Below, piece after piece: positions 1-7,664 of a stretch of DNA of 64,000 nt. The notes beneath the pieces are model-generated. The model was not told where the DNA came from and did no database searches. It worked only from the letters and a program-made list of their open reading frames with translations. A program made the position numbers and the translations under genes. The number at the start of each line of letters is the position of its first letter. Position 1 is the stretch's first letter. Source of the DNA: Thiovibrio frasassiensis (GTDB lineage Bacteria > Desulfobacterota > Desulfobulbia > Desulfobulbales > Desulfurivibrionaceae); NCBI RefSeq assembly GCF_029607905.1, contig NZ_JAPHEH010000001.1, positions 1,827,530-1,891,529 of the forward strand, read 5' to 3'.

Positions 1-1957
1 GAAGCATGATTTTTACCACGTTCAGGCGGTAGAAGAGATCTTCCCGGAAGAGCCCTTCCTGAACAAGGGACTGCAAGTTGCGGTTGGTGGCGGCGATGAT
101 CCGCACATCGGACTTTACCGGTTTGTTGGATCCTAAAGGCTCGTATACCTTTTCTTGGAGAACGCGCAGAAGCTTGACCTGGAGCGAAGCAGGGATGTCG
201 CCGATTTCGTCGAGAAAAAGAGTGCCTTTTTCGGCGCTGGCAAAGCGACCCGGTCTGTCGTGCTTGGCATCGGTGAAGGCGCCGGCCTTGTAGCCGAAAA
301 GTTCCGATTCGAGCAGGGTTTCGGGAAGGGCTCCGCAGTTGACCGCCATAAAAGGGCCTTTGTTGCGTCGGCTCGAGGTGTGAATGGCGCGGGCGACCAG
401 TTCCTTACCGGTGCCTGACTCTCCGAGAACAAGAACATTGCTCTCGCTATGGGCGATTTCCGGCAGGATGCTGAAGATGCGCTGCATGGAAACGCTCTTG
501 CTGAGGATTTCGCCAAAAGTGTAGCGCCGGGAAAGCTGCTTGCGGAGTTCCGTGACCACGCTGAGGTCCCGGAAGGTTTCCACTCCGCCGATAACGTTGC
601 CTTCATGGTCAAGGAGTGGTGCGGCACTGATGCTCAAGGGGATCTGTTTGCCATCGATGTTTTTGACAAAGATGGAGCGATTTGTCACGGGCTTGCCGCT
701 ATAAAGGCTCTGGGCAATGGCGCAGTTGTCGCCGCAGATACTGGAATGGAACACGTCGCTGCACGATTTGCCGATGGCATCCTGGCGTTTCCAGCCGGTG
801 ATCAATTCGGCCGCCCGGTTGAAGGAGGTGATCTTCCAGCTGCGGTTTACGGTGAATACCCCATCGGCGATACTCTCCAGCACCAGATCCTTGGTCATGA
901 CTGAGGTCAGGTCGCGGAAGGTTTCCACCCCGCCGATAACGTCGCCATCCGGGTCGGTGAGGGGGGCGGCGCTGATGCTGATCGGGATGGTCTCCCCGTC
1001 CTTGCCCTTGATAAAGATGGAGCGGTTGCCGATGGGCATGCCGCTTTCAACGCTTTGGGCCAGAATGCAGTTGTCGCCGCAGACGCTGGAGTGAAAAATA
1101 GTGTTGCAGGGGTTGCCGAGGACCTCTTCCTTGTGCCAGCCGGTGATGTGTTCGGCCGCCTTGTTGAAGGAGGTCAGGTTCCAGTTTCGGTCCACGGTGA
1201 AAACGCCGTCGGCAATGCTGTCCAGGATGAGATCCTGTTGCAGGCTGGAGGTGACATCCCGGAAGGTCTCGACCCCGCCGATAACCTGACCTTCCGGGTC
1301 CAGAAGCGGTGAGGCGCTGATGCTGATGGGAATGGTCCGGCCATTCTTTCCCTTGATATAGATGGAGCGATTGACGATGGACTTCCCTTCATTAATGCTC
1401 TGGGCCAGGATGCAGTCAGCCCCGCAGATGTTGGAATGAAAGATGTCGCGACACGGGGAGCCGACCACTTCTTGGGATGTCCAGCCGGAAATCTGCTCGG
1501 CCGCCTTGTTAAAGGAGGTGATACGGAAGAGTTTGTCCACGGTGAAGACGCCGTCCGCAATGCTGTCTAGGACCAGCGGATATATCTGGCCAGGATCGTT
1601 GGCATCGCGGAGGGTGACGATTGCCCCGGAGAGTTTGCCGTTTTTGTCGGGAATCGGGATTGCCGTGACCAGGAGAATGACAGATTCATTGCTCTCCGGT
1701 TTGTTCATTACCACGCGCAGTCCGTGCATGGCAAGACCAGAGGCCAGCGGGCCATAAAGGCTGCATAGGGATTCGAACCTGCCGGTGCCGCTGAAAACGT
1801 CCTGGCAGCTCTTGCCGATGGTCTCCCCATGCTTGAGGCCCATAAGTTTTTCGGCGGCCTCGTTGAAGGAGGTGATCTGCCAGGTTTCATTGACGGTGAA
1901 AACCGCTTCCTGCACGGCCGGAGAAGAAGGAGGGGTGTTTTTGGAGTCCATGGTCAT
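1..1957 (-). CDS. Sigma-54 dependent activator with four tandem PAS domains (partial, runs off left edge)
   Basis: Bacterial enhancer-binding protein of the NtrC class. No stop lies inside the window, so the end of the AAA+ domain and the DNA-binding HTH are beyond base 1. Visible order: PAS 1 (about residues 14-120), three very similar PAS units of about 114 residues each (about 125-466), then AAA+ with Walker A GESGTGKE and Walker B GTLFLDEIGD. The sigma-54 contact loop is GAFTDA rather than the commoner GAFTGA. PAS 2, 3 and 4 each carry Cys-x8-Cys-x3-Cys (C169, C178, C182 in PAS 2). There is no receiver domain, so input is probably a cytoplasmic ligand or redox signal (inference). ATG at 1957 chosen; another ATG lies at 1951. 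It is divergent from the Fe-S/cytochrome genes, and the sigma-54 promoter at 4346 is its likeliest nearby target. Confidence 0.9.
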   Translation of the reverse strand, partial: MTMDSKNTPPSSPAVQEAVFTVNETWQITSFNEAAEKLMGLKHGETIGKSCQDVFSGTGRFESLCSLYGPLASGLAMHGLRVVMNKPESNESVILLVTAIPIPDKNGKLSGAIVTLRDANDPGQIYPLVLDSIADGVFTVDKLFRITSFNKAAEQISGWTSQEVVGSPCRDIFHSNICGADCILAQSINEGKSIVNRSIYIKGKNGRTIPISISASPLLDPEGQVIGGVETFRDVTSSLQQDLILDSIADGVFTVDRNWNLTSFNKAAEHITGWHKEEVLGNPCNTIFHSSVCGDNCILAQSVESGMPIGNRSIFIKGKDGETIPISISAAPLTDPDGDVIGGVETFRDLTSVMTKDLVLESIADGVFTVNRSWKITSFNRAAELITGWKRQDAIGKSCSDVFHSSICGDNCAIAQSLYSGKPVTNRSIFVKNIDGKQIPLSISAAPLLDHEGNVIGGVETFRDLSVVTELRKQLSRRYTFGEILSKSVSMQRIFSILPEIAHSESNVLVLGESGTGKELVARAIHTSSRRNKGPFMAVNCGALPETLLESELFGYKAGAFTDAKHDRPGRFASAEKGTLFLDEIGDIPASLQVKLLRVLQEKVYEPLGSNKPVKSDVRIIAATNRNLQSLVQEGLFREDLFYRLNVVKIML

Positions 1958-2317
1958 GAAATAGTATTTCTATTGAATTTGAGGTGATTATTAAGAATCA
2001 TTATTGAATCATATTAAAGATATAGCAAAAAAAATCGAAGTATGCTTGCGGAAAGGCGAGTGGCAGCGTGTTTTTTTCTTGTCGCAAGGAGAAAGTTGTA
2101 AAAACAGAGAACCTGTCGGTTGTGAGTGGAGAGGAAAGTTTGCCCTGAAATCGTTAAAATTATCTTGACATGCGGGTTTGTCAAATTACAATGACCTGAA
2201 TTTATCCATCGGCAATTAATCCAACGATTAACTGCTTAAGTACCTTCTGGATTATCCGATTCCTGAGGGGTGGAAGAGGCCGAGCACCCTTCTGAAATAC
2301 ATTGAGGAGATGTGAGA
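1958..2317. other. Divergent intergenic region
   Basis: A 360-base gap between the PAS activator and the Fe-S protein gene. It is AT-rich near 1965-2050. It holds a sigma-70-like promoter for the rightward genes (2165-2192) and a Shine-Dalgarno sequence AGGAG at 2305-2309. I see no sigma-54 consensus on either strand and no RNA gene. Confidence 0.6.
2165..2192 (+). promoter_or_regulatory. Sigma-70 type promoter with overlapping inverted repeat
   Basis: TTGACA (2165-2170), 16-base spacer, TACAAT (2187-2192). The -35 box is the left half of an inverted repeat TTGAC-N10-GTCAA (2165-2184), which could be a repressor or activator site; the spacing does not fit FNR/CRP half-sites. The leader to the Fe-S gene is about 120 bases. 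Confidence 0.55.
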
Positions 2318-3073
2318 ATGAAGATAAATGATCTTGAAAAACTCAAGAATGAGGGGGCAGATGCCCTTCCTTCTGAGGAGCGGCGCCGGTTTCTTCGCTT
2401 TGGTTTGGCGGTAACCGGTGTATTTGTGGGCGGTTCCGTGCTTTCCCTGACCTCCGCGCGTAACGCCGAGAGTGCCATGGGCCCGGTGCCCGCTGCCGGA
2501 AGTTTCCCCTACAGCCCTCACTACACCATGGTTATGCGCCAGAATCGCTGTATCGATTGTGAGCGGTGCATGGAAGCCTGTGTGAAGACCAACAGCGTTC
2601 CCTCGTATGGGTATCGTACCACCATTCTCCAGCAGGAGCGGGAGATCGGCAAGGGTGAGAAAGAGCGGGTGTTCATGCCGGTGCTCTGCAACCATTGCAA
2701 CCGACCGCCCTGTGTTCGGGTTTGCCCGACTACTGCAACCTATAAGGACAAGAAAAACGGTATTGTCATGATGGATTACAAGCGCTGTATCGGCTGTAAG
2801 ACCTGTATGGCCGCTTGTCCCTATAATGCCCGTTATTTTAAGGAAGAGAATCGGGCTGTTGACAAGTGTAATTTCTGCTTTGATACCCGGTTGTCAAAAG
2901 GTGAGAGCAAAACGGCTTGTGCTGCTGCCTGCCCGGCCGGCGTTCGTATATTCGGTGATCTCACCGATTATAACAGTGAGGCGTATAAGTTGATCCACAA
3001 GCCTGAAAAGGTTGTTTGGGTTCTTCGGCCTGAGACCGGCGCCATGCCCAACGTGTTTTACATGAATGATTAA
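2318..3073 (+). CDS. Tat-exported four-cluster [4Fe-4S] ferredoxin subunit (PsrB/NrfC/DsrO type)
   Basis: Periplasmic electron-transfer subunit that normally passes electrons between a quinone-reactive NrfD/PsrC membrane protein and a partner enzyme. The N-terminus carries a twin-arginine signal (ERRRFLRFGLAVTG, about residues 22-35) followed by a hydrophobic stretch. Four cysteine groups follow in the usual order: CIDCERCMEAC, CNHCNRPPCVRVC, CIGCKTCMAAC and CNFC with CAAAC downstream. The length of 251 residues is normal. I start at ATG 2318, eight bases after AGGAG; an in-frame GTG at 2312 is too close to that site. A triheme cytochrome follows 22 bases later, and the NrfD gene lies 1.1 kb on under a separate promoter. 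No molybdopterin catalytic subunit is present in the window. Confidence 0.92.
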   Translation: MKINDLEKLKNEGADALPSEERRRFLRFGLAVTGVFVGGSVLSLTSARNAESAMGPVPAAGSFPYSPHYTMVMRQNRCIDCERCMEACVKTNSVPSYGYRTTILQQEREIGKGEKERVFMPVLCNHCNRPPCVRVCPTTATYKDKKNGIVMMDYKRCIGCKTCMAACPYNARYFKEENRAVDKCNFCFDTRLSKGESKTACAAACPAGVRIFGDLTDYNSEAYKLIHKPEKVVWVLRPETGAMPNVFYMND

Positions 3074-3095
3074 CCAAACAGCGGAGAGGGCCGTA

Positions 3096-3527
3096 ATGAA
3101 ACGCAATAATAAGAGCGTAATGAATATGGTGGGCTTGGTGGCGGTTGTTGGCCTCCTTGTTTTTTCCAGCCTGTCTTTTGGTGAGGAAGCCTACGATGAG
3201 GAGGCCTATGGGCCGAAGGCTCCCATTGTCTGGGCAAAGCCGGTGAAGGGTGTTGCCTTTGTCCATAAAACCCACACCATGGATGCCGGTCTTTCTTGTG
3301 AGGATTGCCATGACAAGATTTTTGAAATGGCTGCCGGGACTGCCGAAGGGAATGCGGATTTTACCATGGCCTCCCTGTATAAAGGGAAATACTGCGGAGC
3401 GTGTCATGACGGGCAGATGGCTTTTGCCTCCAACACCCGCTGCGCAACCTGTCATGTCGGGGTAAAAGGGTATAATCGTCTGACCGGCCCCGCACCCCAG
3501 GGTAAGGACGCCGGAAAGAAGCATTGA
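3096..3527 (+). CDS. Periplasmic triheme cytochrome c (c7-type)
   Basis: A 143-residue exported cytochrome. Residues 1-30 form a signal peptide (MKRNNKSV then a hydrophobic core ending near SLSFGEE). Three heme motifs are visible, CEDCH, CGACH and CATCH, with extra histidines (VHKTH region) available as distal ligands. It is probably the electron carrier of the Fe-S/NrfD module, comparable in role to DsrJ, though I do not claim orthology. ATG 3096 has GGAGAGGG a few bases upstream; the longer reading frame from 3066 overlaps the previous gene and lacks a ribosome site. A strong terminator follows at 3609. Confidence 0.88.
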   Translation: MKRNNKSVMNMVGLVAVVGLLVFSSLSFGEEAYDEEAYGPKAPIVWAKPVKGVAFVHKTHTMDAGLSCEDCHDKIFEMAAGTAEGNADFTMASLYKGKYCGACHDGQMAFASNTRCATCHVGVKGYNRLTGPAPQGKDAGKKH

Positions 3528-3608
3528 TCTTTTTTTGAGAGGTTGATCTCCGTCCGTTTTTGCGATAAGCGATACGGTGGAGAGGATTGGATGCCTTCTG
3601 ATTTGTTG

Positions 3609-3649
3609 AAGCGGTAAGCCTTGGTGTTACAAGGCTTACCGCTTTTTTT
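3609..3649 (+). terminator. Rho-independent terminator of the Fe-S/cytochrome unit
   Basis: A 15-bp perfect stem (3609-3623 with 3630-3644), 6-base loop, then a T run. It separates these two genes from the NrfD gene downstream. Confidence 0.92.
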
Positions 3650-4345
3650 GTTTATTTCCGCTCCTTTTTTTGTCCCCCTCTTTCCTTGGGGCTTCCTGCC
3701 CACAAGGTGTCTTTGTCGCTTCCAGCGGCCTCGGGTTGTTCGGGCATACTTGTAACTCATGTTGTCAAATAATAGGTGAGTCATTGCTTTAACTACTGGC
3801 GAAACCTTTTCTTCTGGTCGCTTCCGCTCGTTTTTTTTATGAAGCTTTGCCGAAAAACCTCTGTATCTCGCTGGATTCTCACTTCTTTTTGCTGGCTGCG
3901 TTCAATCGGGTTTCCTTGAAAGGGATTTCTGGTGGATCTGCGGTGGTCATGTCTGCTGGTCGTTTTGGCGTCTAACCATGGCGTATGTTGCGCCGATTAT
4001 TGTTAAATGACTGATTTTAAACGTGAAAACTTCATCTGGTACTCCCAGACTGAGAGGGGGTGACAGGGGTGCCTGGTTGGAGCCTTCGAAGTCGTTTGTG
4101 TCTTATCTCATTGAAAATAGAGTTCTATTGAGTGGTTTTGGTGTGGCAATCTGCTGCTGTCGGTTGGGATTATTATGCGTCCATGTTCTGGTGGTTGTAG
4201 GATCATAAATAGCCCTTAGCGGCAAATAAGTTGTAATGATATATGTTCTTTATATCTATGAAATTGATTGTTGCACAACTCTAACTGCCTGCTTCTCTAT
4301 GGAAAATATATAACGTGTAAGAAAAGAACGTGTGTCGGGGCGGTG

Positions 4346-4361
4346 TGGCACGCACTTTGCT
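4346..4361 (+). promoter_or_regulatory. Consensus sigma-54 (-24/-12) promoter
   Basis: TGGCAC (4346-4351), 5 bases, TTGCT (4357-4361): an exact match to the -24/-12 consensus, with GG and GC ten bases apart. Transcription should begin near 4372. The next gene on this strand is the NrfD-like gene at 4653. Confidence 0.85.
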
Positions 4362-4372
4362 CTGTACTAGGA

Positions 4373-4652
4373 ATGTCATGGGGTGTTGTGTGAAAAGCCC
4401 ATTGTCGAATAAGCGTATGCACAGAAAAGGAGGTGTCCGGGGAGAGTTAAAAAAGGTTCTGGAAGGGAAAACTCCTCAATCAACGGGTGGCGGCCCGGAA
4501 AGTCGACCCTGCTTTAATAAGAACCAACAACTGTTTTGGGTACAAGCTGAAATCGGAAATTGAAAGAAGCTTACAAAAAATAACTCCCTGGCCGGGAGTG
4601 GGTTGAAAACTAACTGTACATGTGTAGGTAAAAATTTTAGGGAGGAAAAATC
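4373..4652 (+). ncRNA. Predicted ~280-base 5' leader of the NrfD-like gene
   Basis: The stretch between the inferred sigma-54 start site and ATG 4653. It contains a purine-rich segment (4428-4470) and a hairpin ACTCCC-TGGCC-GGGAGT (4583-4599). I match it to no riboswitch class. It may be regulatory, or the real start may lie closer to the gene. Confidence 0.35.
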
Positions 4653-5837
4653 ATGTTGAACACATTCTCACTTGCTGAGGTGGCAGAGGAAAAGGTTGCT
4701 ACCCCGACCGTGACCAAAGCCATCATTCTGTGCGCGGTCCTGGCGGCTGTTGGTGTCGGCGCCGGCCTGTATGCACAGGTTGTCGGTCATGAACATGCCT
4801 TTAACAACACCCGGGAGATGCCTTGGGGTATCCTGATCGCGAACTACGCCTATTTCGCCATCATCTCCACCGGCCTGTGCCTGCTTGCTGTTCTGAGCCA
4901 CATCTTCGGGCACAATCGTCTGACCCCGCTTGCCAACCGCATGGTATATCTCTCCATCGTGGTCATCTTCGGCGGCTTTACCATTATTGGTCTTGAGCTT
5001 GAAAATCCGCACCGCATGCTCCTCTATAATGTGCTTTCCCCGAATCTGACCTCGAATATCTGGTGGATGGGAACCTTGTACAGCATGGCCGTGGGCTTCA
5101 TGTTTGTTGAGTTTTACCTGATCCTTACCAAGAAATACTCTCTCGCCGTTACCCTTGGCGTTCTCGGCGCCCTGGCTGAGCTTGCGGCAAACACCAACCT
5201 GGGTGCGGTGTTCGCGACCCTTTCTTCGCGTCCTTTCTGGTACGGTTCACAGCTGCCCATCTATTTTCTTGCTTCCGCAGTGATGACCGGTTCCGCCGCA
5301 ATCATCCTTTTCAGTAACTGGGCCTATAAGATGCGCGGTGAGGAGATGAGTCAGTCCACCCGTGAAGGTCTTCAGGGCGCCGGTAAGGTAATGTTCAGTA
5401 CACTCGTGCTTCTTGTTGTTGCCACTGCCTGGAAGTTCATTGCCGCCTTTGCCGGTGGTACCGAGGAGGCTCGTCTTGCCGCCTTGAGTCTGATCCAGGG
5501 TCCGCTCTCCATGAACTTTTGGGTTTTTGAGACCGTGGTCGGTATGCTTGCCCCCATCGTGATCATGACCCTCTCCCGGATGAAGAGCCAGCAGGCGCTC
5601 TCTGCCGCTGCCCTTATGGTTTTGGTCGGTGCATACTTCCAGCGTTATGACATCGTCGTAGCCGGCCAGATCGTGCCGATCTACAACGGTTGGGATGAGC
5701 TGCCGACCTATCTCTCCTATGTCCCCTCCGTCTCCGAGTTCCTGATTGCTCTGGGTGGTTTCGGTATTGTCGGTCTTGGGTTCCTTCTTGGCGAGCGCTT
5801 TTTCGGCAAGGCCTTCCGTCACACCGGTCATCATTGA
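4653..5837 (+). CDS. nrfD: NrfD/PsrC-family quinone-interacting membrane subunit
   Basis: Integral membrane protein of 394 residues with about nine to ten hydrophobic helices. Family members (PsrC, DsrP, NrfD) exchange electrons between menaquinone and a periplasmic Fe-S subunit. Conserved-looking features are the FGGFTIIGLELENPHR loop (about 108-122), NIWWMG (about 134-139) and the SRPFWYGSQLP segment (about 192-202). The start is set by AGGGAGG eight bases upstream. Its natural partners, the Fe-S protein and cytochrome, are 1.1 kb upstream but ended by a terminator, so this subunit is transcribed separately from its own sigma-54 promoter. The gene symbol denotes family only. Confidence 0.88.
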   Translation: MLNTFSLAEVAEEKVATPTVTKAIILCAVLAAVGVGAGLYAQVVGHEHAFNNTREMPWGILIANYAYFAIISTGLCLLAVLSHIFGHNRLTPLANRMVYLSIVVIFGGFTIIGLELENPHRMLLYNVLSPNLTSNIWWMGTLYSMAVGFMFVEFYLILTKKYSLAVTLGVLGALAELAANTNLGAVFATLSSRPFWYGSQLPIYFLASAVMTGSAAIILFSNWAYKMRGEEMSQSTREGLQGAGKVMFSTLVLLVVATAWKFIAAFAGGTEEARLAALSLIQGPLSMNFWVFETVVGMLAPIVIMTLSRMKSQQALSAAALMVLVGAYFQRYDIVVAGQIVPIYNGWDELPTYLSYVPSVSEFLIALGGFGIVGLGFLLGERFFGKAFRHTGHH

Positions 5838-5876
5838 TCACTGGCCCCACTCGAGGCTGAGTAAAGACAACTGACC

Positions 5877-5906
5877 TCCCGCGGGCAGAAAATCCTGCCC
5901 GCGGGA
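5877..5906. other. Strong GC-rich hairpin between nrfD-like and merR genes
   Basis: Perfect 12-bp inverted repeat (5877-5888 with 5895-5906), loop AAAATC. No T run follows on the plus strand, so it is not a standard intrinsic terminator; it may attenuate, stabilise the upstream mRNA 3' end or act as an operator. Confidence 0.6.
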
Positions 5907-5928
5907 AGCTCAAACCGGAGTAGAGACA

Positions 5929-6282
5929 ATGATATCTGATAACAAGGCAATCTTTACCATAGGAACCGCGGCGAAAATGCTGGAAGTGCATCCGCGGACC
6001 CTGAGGATCTACGAAAGGGAAAATCTGGTCAAGCCTTTACGGAAGGGGCAGTGGCGTTACTACACCATGGATGACATCAAGTGGATTCAGTGCCTGCGGG
6101 ACATGATCCATGAGCATGGAATCAGCATTGCGGCCATCAAGAAGCTGCTGCAGTACACCCCCTGCTGGAACATTGCCGATTGTCCTTTTGAGAAAAGAAA
6201 GCAGTGCACCGCCTTTATGTCCAGTGGGCTTGTTCCCCGGAAAATCAATGTTGAGCAGAGATCAGGGGATGTTGCCGCCTGA
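5929..6282 (+). CDS. MerR-family regulator with C-terminal cysteine cluster
   Basis: A small (117 residue) DNA-binding protein. The N-terminal MerR winged helix is clear (TIGTAAKMLEVHPRTLRIYERENLVKP, then RYYTMDDIKWIQCLRD). The short C-terminus has Cys-x5-Cys-x7-Cys (CWNIADCPFEKRKQC), a likely metal or Fe-S/redox site; related regulators without a long dimer helix are seen in deltaproteobacteria. The start has GGAG upstream. It lies 91 bases after the NrfD-like gene and is followed by a small membrane protein gene, so it may regulate this locus (inference). Confidence 0.85.
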   Translation: MISDNKAIFTIGTAAKMLEVHPRTLRIYERENLVKPLRKGQWRYYTMDDIKWIQCLRDMIHEHGISIAAIKKLLQYTPCWNIADCPFEKRKQCTAFMSSGLVPRKINVEQRSGDVAA

Positions 6283-6319
6283 GGAGTGCGGCGGCTATTT
6301 TTAAGCAAGGAGAACAGCA

Positions 6320-6556
6320 ATGACTACTATCACGCAGTGTCTGGATAAAAAAAATATTGGTGTCTTGGGTGTGGAAGAGGGAACAAAAAAGGTTTCGGTC
6401 AGGGTTTCATTTCAGCAGTTGAGCGAGGCTTTATGGGGTATTGCGGCTTTTGCCCTTTTTCTTCTCCTGGGTCCGTTTTCTGCCGTTGCCGCCATCTTCA
6501 GTGTGATTTCCCTGGCAAAGCAGGGGGAAGGATCCGAGCCTGAGGCGATGTGCTGA
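6320..6556 (+). CDS. Small predicted membrane protein
   Basis: 78 residues with no family I recognise. Residues 36-65 form one long hydrophobic stretch (WGIAAFALFLLLGPFSAVAAIFSVISLA), enough for one or two short helices; the N-terminus is polar. AAGGAG seven bases before the ATG supports it as a real gene. It follows the MerR gene by 37 bases and precedes a bidirectional terminator, so the two are probably co-transcribed. Confidence 0.6.
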   Translation: MTTITQCLDKKNIGVLGVEEGTKKVSVRVSFQQLSEALWGIAAFALFLLLGPFSAVAAIFSVISLAKQGEGSEPEAMC

Positions 6557-6685
6557 GGTTAGACGAACGCAATGGATGTGTCCCCTGCTATGAGTATGGC
6601 TATGATTTCTGTGATCAGGAGTGAGCGACCAGTTGCGACAAAAGCAACTGATGGTTGACCCTTGGTTGCAGGGATGCATAAGCAT

Positions 6686-6717
6686 AAAAAAGGCGGCTCA
6701 ACTGAGCCGCCTTTTTT
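6686..6717. terminator. Bidirectional rho-independent terminator
   Basis: Stem GGCGGCTCA (6692-6700) with TGAGCCGCC (6703-6711), an A run on the left and a T run on the right. It sits between convergent units (MerR/small membrane protein and the leftward cytochromes) and can serve both. Confidence 0.9.
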
Positions 6718-6741
6718 ATGCTGTGAAACAAGCCGGTTTAT

Positions 6742-7077
6742 TTATTCGTGACAGGCGTTATTGCATTTGGTCGGGCCTTCATTTCTGGCTTTGTGGCAGC
6801 TCAAGCAGAGGCCATGTCCTTGCTTGAGGCTCCATTTCTTATCCGTCGGGAAGTTGGCGTTCTTGTGGCACGTATCGCAGTCGAATTTGGCTTGGTGTTT
6901 CGCGTGGGGGAGCATTGCCGGTTTTTTGCCTGTCTCGGTTTTCAAGGTGATCTCGGCCGGGCCGACAGGGGGCGAATGTTGGTCAATCTCTTTTTTTAAG
7001 GGACTTCCCGTGCCGTGGGCCGGCGAGCCAAGAGCAGTCATCAGCATGCATGCGAGTGCGAGTGTGGGGTATTTCAT
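6742..7077 (-). CDS. Small exported multiheme cytochrome with one CX3CH motif
   Basis: A 111-residue c7/c3-like cytochrome. The signal peptide is MKYPTLALACMLMTALGSPAHG. Heme motifs are CDTCH, CLSCH and a terminal CNNACH, which has three residues between the cysteines instead of two. I start at the Met giving a proper signal peptide; the frame extends 21 codons upstream, but that extension is charged and lacks a ribosome site. A bidirectional hairpin (7160-7196) separates it from the c7 cytochrome upstream, so expression may depend on read-through or its own weak promoter. Confidence 0.8.
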   Translation of the reverse strand: MKYPTLALACMLMTALGSPAHGTGSPLKKEIDQHSPPVGPAEITLKTETGKKPAMLPHAKHQAKFDCDTCHKNANFPTDKKWSLKQGHGLCLSCHKARNEGPTKCNNACHE

Positions 7078-7159
7078 AGTCAGCCAAGCGAGGAATAGAT
7101 TTATGTGAGGGAAGGGCGGCTTGTGTCTCCTGCGTACCATGTCGGTTCACAAGAGAGGC

Positions 7160-7196
7160 AAAAAAAAGGCTACTCATTCGAGTAGCCTTTTTTTTT
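7160..7196 (-). terminator. Rho-independent terminator after the c7 cytochrome
   Basis: Stem AAGGCTACTC (7166-7175) with GAGTAGCCTT (7180-7189), loop ATTC, A run on one side and T run on the other, so it can work in both directions. It lies 29 bases past the stop of the leftward c7 cytochrome gene. Confidence 0.9.
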
Positions 7197-7218
7197 GCAT
7201 TAAAATTGGAGCAAAGAA

Positions 7219-7512
7219 TTACTTCTTGTGACACTCGTTGCACTTGGTCGGGCCAGACATCTTGGCATGGCAATCTTTGCAGAGAGCCTTGTGCGCGAGG
7301 TCTTTGCTCATGGCGATTTTGGCCGGGGTGCCTTCGTGGCATTTTTTGCAATCGCCAAGTTTGGTCCCGTGGGCTTTGTGGTTGAATGTAACCTTGCTGC
7401 CACCCATCGCTTTGGCAGTGTCGTAAACGACAACGTCGCCAGCAAATGCAGATACTGTTGCAAAGCCGAAGACCAGCGCGAAGGCTGCGGAACAGATAAC
7501 GGTTTTCTTCAT
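7219..7512 (-). CDS. Cytochrome c7 (PpcA-like triheme cytochrome)
   Basis: 97-residue precursor with a signal peptide (MKKTVICSAAFALVFGFATVSAFAG) and a mature protein of about 72 residues, the normal size for c7. Heme motifs CKKCH, CKDCH and CNECH plus FNHKAHG match the PpcA/cytochrome c7 layout of Geobacter and Desulfuromonas. Such proteins shuttle electrons through the periplasm. The ribosome site is AAGGGAGAAGG. A good promoter lies at 7585-7613 and a terminator follows. Confidence 0.93.
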   Translation of the reverse strand: MKKTVICSAAFALVFGFATVSAFAGDVVVYDTAKAMGGSKVTFNHKAHGTKLGDCKKCHEGTPAKIAMSKDLAHKALCKDCHAKMSGPTKCNECHKK

Positions 7513-7547
7513 TGTCCTTCTCCCTTGATACGGTTGGTTTATAAATT

Positions 7548-7613
7548 GGGTTTATGAATCCCCATTCACTTACAAATATTGCTTTTATAAACCCACTTGC
7601 CAAGCCTTGTCAA
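7548..7613 (-). promoter_or_regulatory. Sigma-70 promoter of the c7 cytochrome with flanking inverted repeat
   Basis: Reading leftward: TTGACA (7613-7608), 17 bases, TTATAA (7590-7585). The half-site GGGTTTAT at 7548-7555 is repeated inverted as ATAAACCC at 7587-7594 over the -10, with a related GGTTTATAAA at 7535-7544. The arrangement suggests a repressor site. Confidence 0.6.
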
Positions 7614-7664
7614 GCAGGAAGAATGGTTCGACGCCATTCCGGATTTTCCATAAGGCTCGGCAGA

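Larger units (their letters stand above)
3650..4652. other. 1 kb non-coding region with sigma-54 promoter and long leader
   Basis: No convincing gene: the short frames here lack ribosome sites and family resemblance. From 3650 to about 4340 I see no recognisable RNA gene. A near-palindrome GTTG-CA-CAAC at 4270-4279, about 67 bases upstream of the -24 element, could be part of an activator site (weak). The sigma-54 promoter is at 4346-4361 and everything from about 4373 to 4652 would be 5' leader. Confidence 0.6.

Noticed and set aside
4330-4563. Short rightward frame inside the leader of the NrfD-like gene
   Set aside because: Begins upstream of the predicted sigma-54 start, has no ribosome site and its product looks random.
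7585-7606. Sigma-54-like TGGCA upstream of the c7 cytochrome (leftward)
   Set aside because: The -12 position reads TTTA without the essential GC; a good sigma-70 promoter overlaps it.
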